DNA of 54,773 nt from contig JAQXLA010000003.1 of the NCBI GenBank assembly GCA_029011315.1, forward strand, positions 1 through 54,773, in the 5' to 3' direction. This DNA is from Desulfovibrionaceae bacterium (lineage in GTDB: Bacteria; Desulfobacterota; Desulfovibrionia; Desulfovibrionales; Desulfovibrionaceae). The first letter of the stretch is position 1. The number at the start of each line of letters is the position of its first letter. Shown here one piece after another: positions 54,499-54,773 of the stretch. The notes under the pieces are model-generated. The model saw only the letters and a list, made by a program, of their open reading frames with translations, was not told the origin of the DNA and ran no database searches. The translations under genes and the position numbers were made by a program.

Positions 54499-54773
54499 AT
54501 GAAACATCTATTTGTCATTTTGATTTTCTGTCTTTTGACAACGGTTTTTCCAACAAAATCGCATGCATTAACAGAAAATGAATACAATGAGTTATTACAA
54601 GTTCCCTACTTCAAACAGGCAGACCAAGAGCTCTCAGCTGTTTGGAAAGAAGTCTATAATACACTTAGCGGTGCGTATAAAAAACAAATCTTGAATGACC
54701 AGCGTCAGTGGTTGAAGTCTGGGCGTGACACTAGCGCGAAAGCCTTGATGGAGGAAGAAGGATTCACCATAGA
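54499..54773 (+). CDS. LprI/DUF1311-like secreted protein (cut by window edge)
   Basis: The first ~91 residues of a secreted protein. The signal peptide ends near SHA-LTENE (about residue 23). The mature part carries the pattern ADQELSAVWKEVYNTL..DQRQWLKSGRD of the lysozyme-inhibitor LprI N-terminal family (DUF1311). AAGGAG lies 8 nt before the ATG. Its AT-rich sequence differs from the core genes to the left, so it may belong to another accessory region that continues past the window. Confidence 0.8.
   Translation, partial: MKHLFVILIFCLLTTVFPTKSHALTENEYNELLQVPYFKQADQELSAVWKEVYNTLSGAYKKQILNDQRQWLKSGRDTSAKALMEEEGFTI

Overview
The window carries a partial 16S rRNA gene at its left edge. The 16S signature, together with Kdo transferase, FadL-type outer-membrane transport, DcuA/B-type C4-dicarboxylate exchange, MobB and SlyD, points to an anaerobic Gram-negative bacterium. 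It most resembles the Desulfovibrionaceae (Desulfovibrio/Bilophila/Mailhella-like). The family placement is my reading of the 16S and gene content, not a database result.

Layout. 1-1143 is the 5' part of a 16S rRNA gene on the minus strand, with its leader and promoters up to about 1380. 1620-14155 is mostly core genome: a large membrane protein with degenerate phosphorelay domains, slyD, a compact minus-strand LPS/peptidoglycan cluster (waaA, ddl, HD hydrolase, glycosyltransferase), a YgiQ-type radical SAM protein and a CopA copper ATPase. 14212-14288 is an intact tRNA-fMet, and a horizontally acquired defence island starts just after it. The island contains repeat-rich DNA with a tRNA-Arg(UCU) fragment, a Fic AMPylase, a DUF3990/XRE toxin-antitoxin-like pair, a type I restriction system (hsdR-hsdM-hsdS), an AT-rich two-gene operon of unknown function, a DUF262-HNH restriction-like protein, a decayed NYN-type gene, an AT-rich acyltransferase and a small XRE regulator.

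From 28579 a glycine riboswitch with a terminator controls an AGCS amino-acid:sodium symporter. 30212-41192 is a type III-A (Csm) CRISPR-Cas locus entirely on the minus strand: cas6, a CARF protein, a 10-repeat array, then cas10-csm2-csm3-csm4-csm5-cas1-cas2-cas2. Cas6 should process the array transcript, Csm2-5 with Cas10 form the interference complex, and Cas1 with two different Cas2 proteins acquires spacers. The Cas10 HD and GGDD motifs are both intact, so cyclic oligoadenylate signalling is expected. The only CARF protein present has no recognisable nuclease motif.

41248-53736 returns to housekeeping and metabolism: TMEM43-like protein, YgiW/YdeI OB-fold protein, Dcu transporter, queF, class V aminotransferase, the conserved ffh-rpsP-khpA-rimM run, mobB, ychJ, a lone OppF-type ATPase and a FadL-family porin. 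The right end has a tRNA-Ser(CGA), an IS5-family transposase remnant directly behind it, and a truncated LprI-like gene.

The most unusual items are the unknown two-gene operon at 23142-24423, the type III-A locus with two Cas2 proteins and a CARF/HTH-like protein instead of a HEPN ribonuclease, three 29-bp dyads around fic, and a leader motif repeated at exact 88-bp steps.
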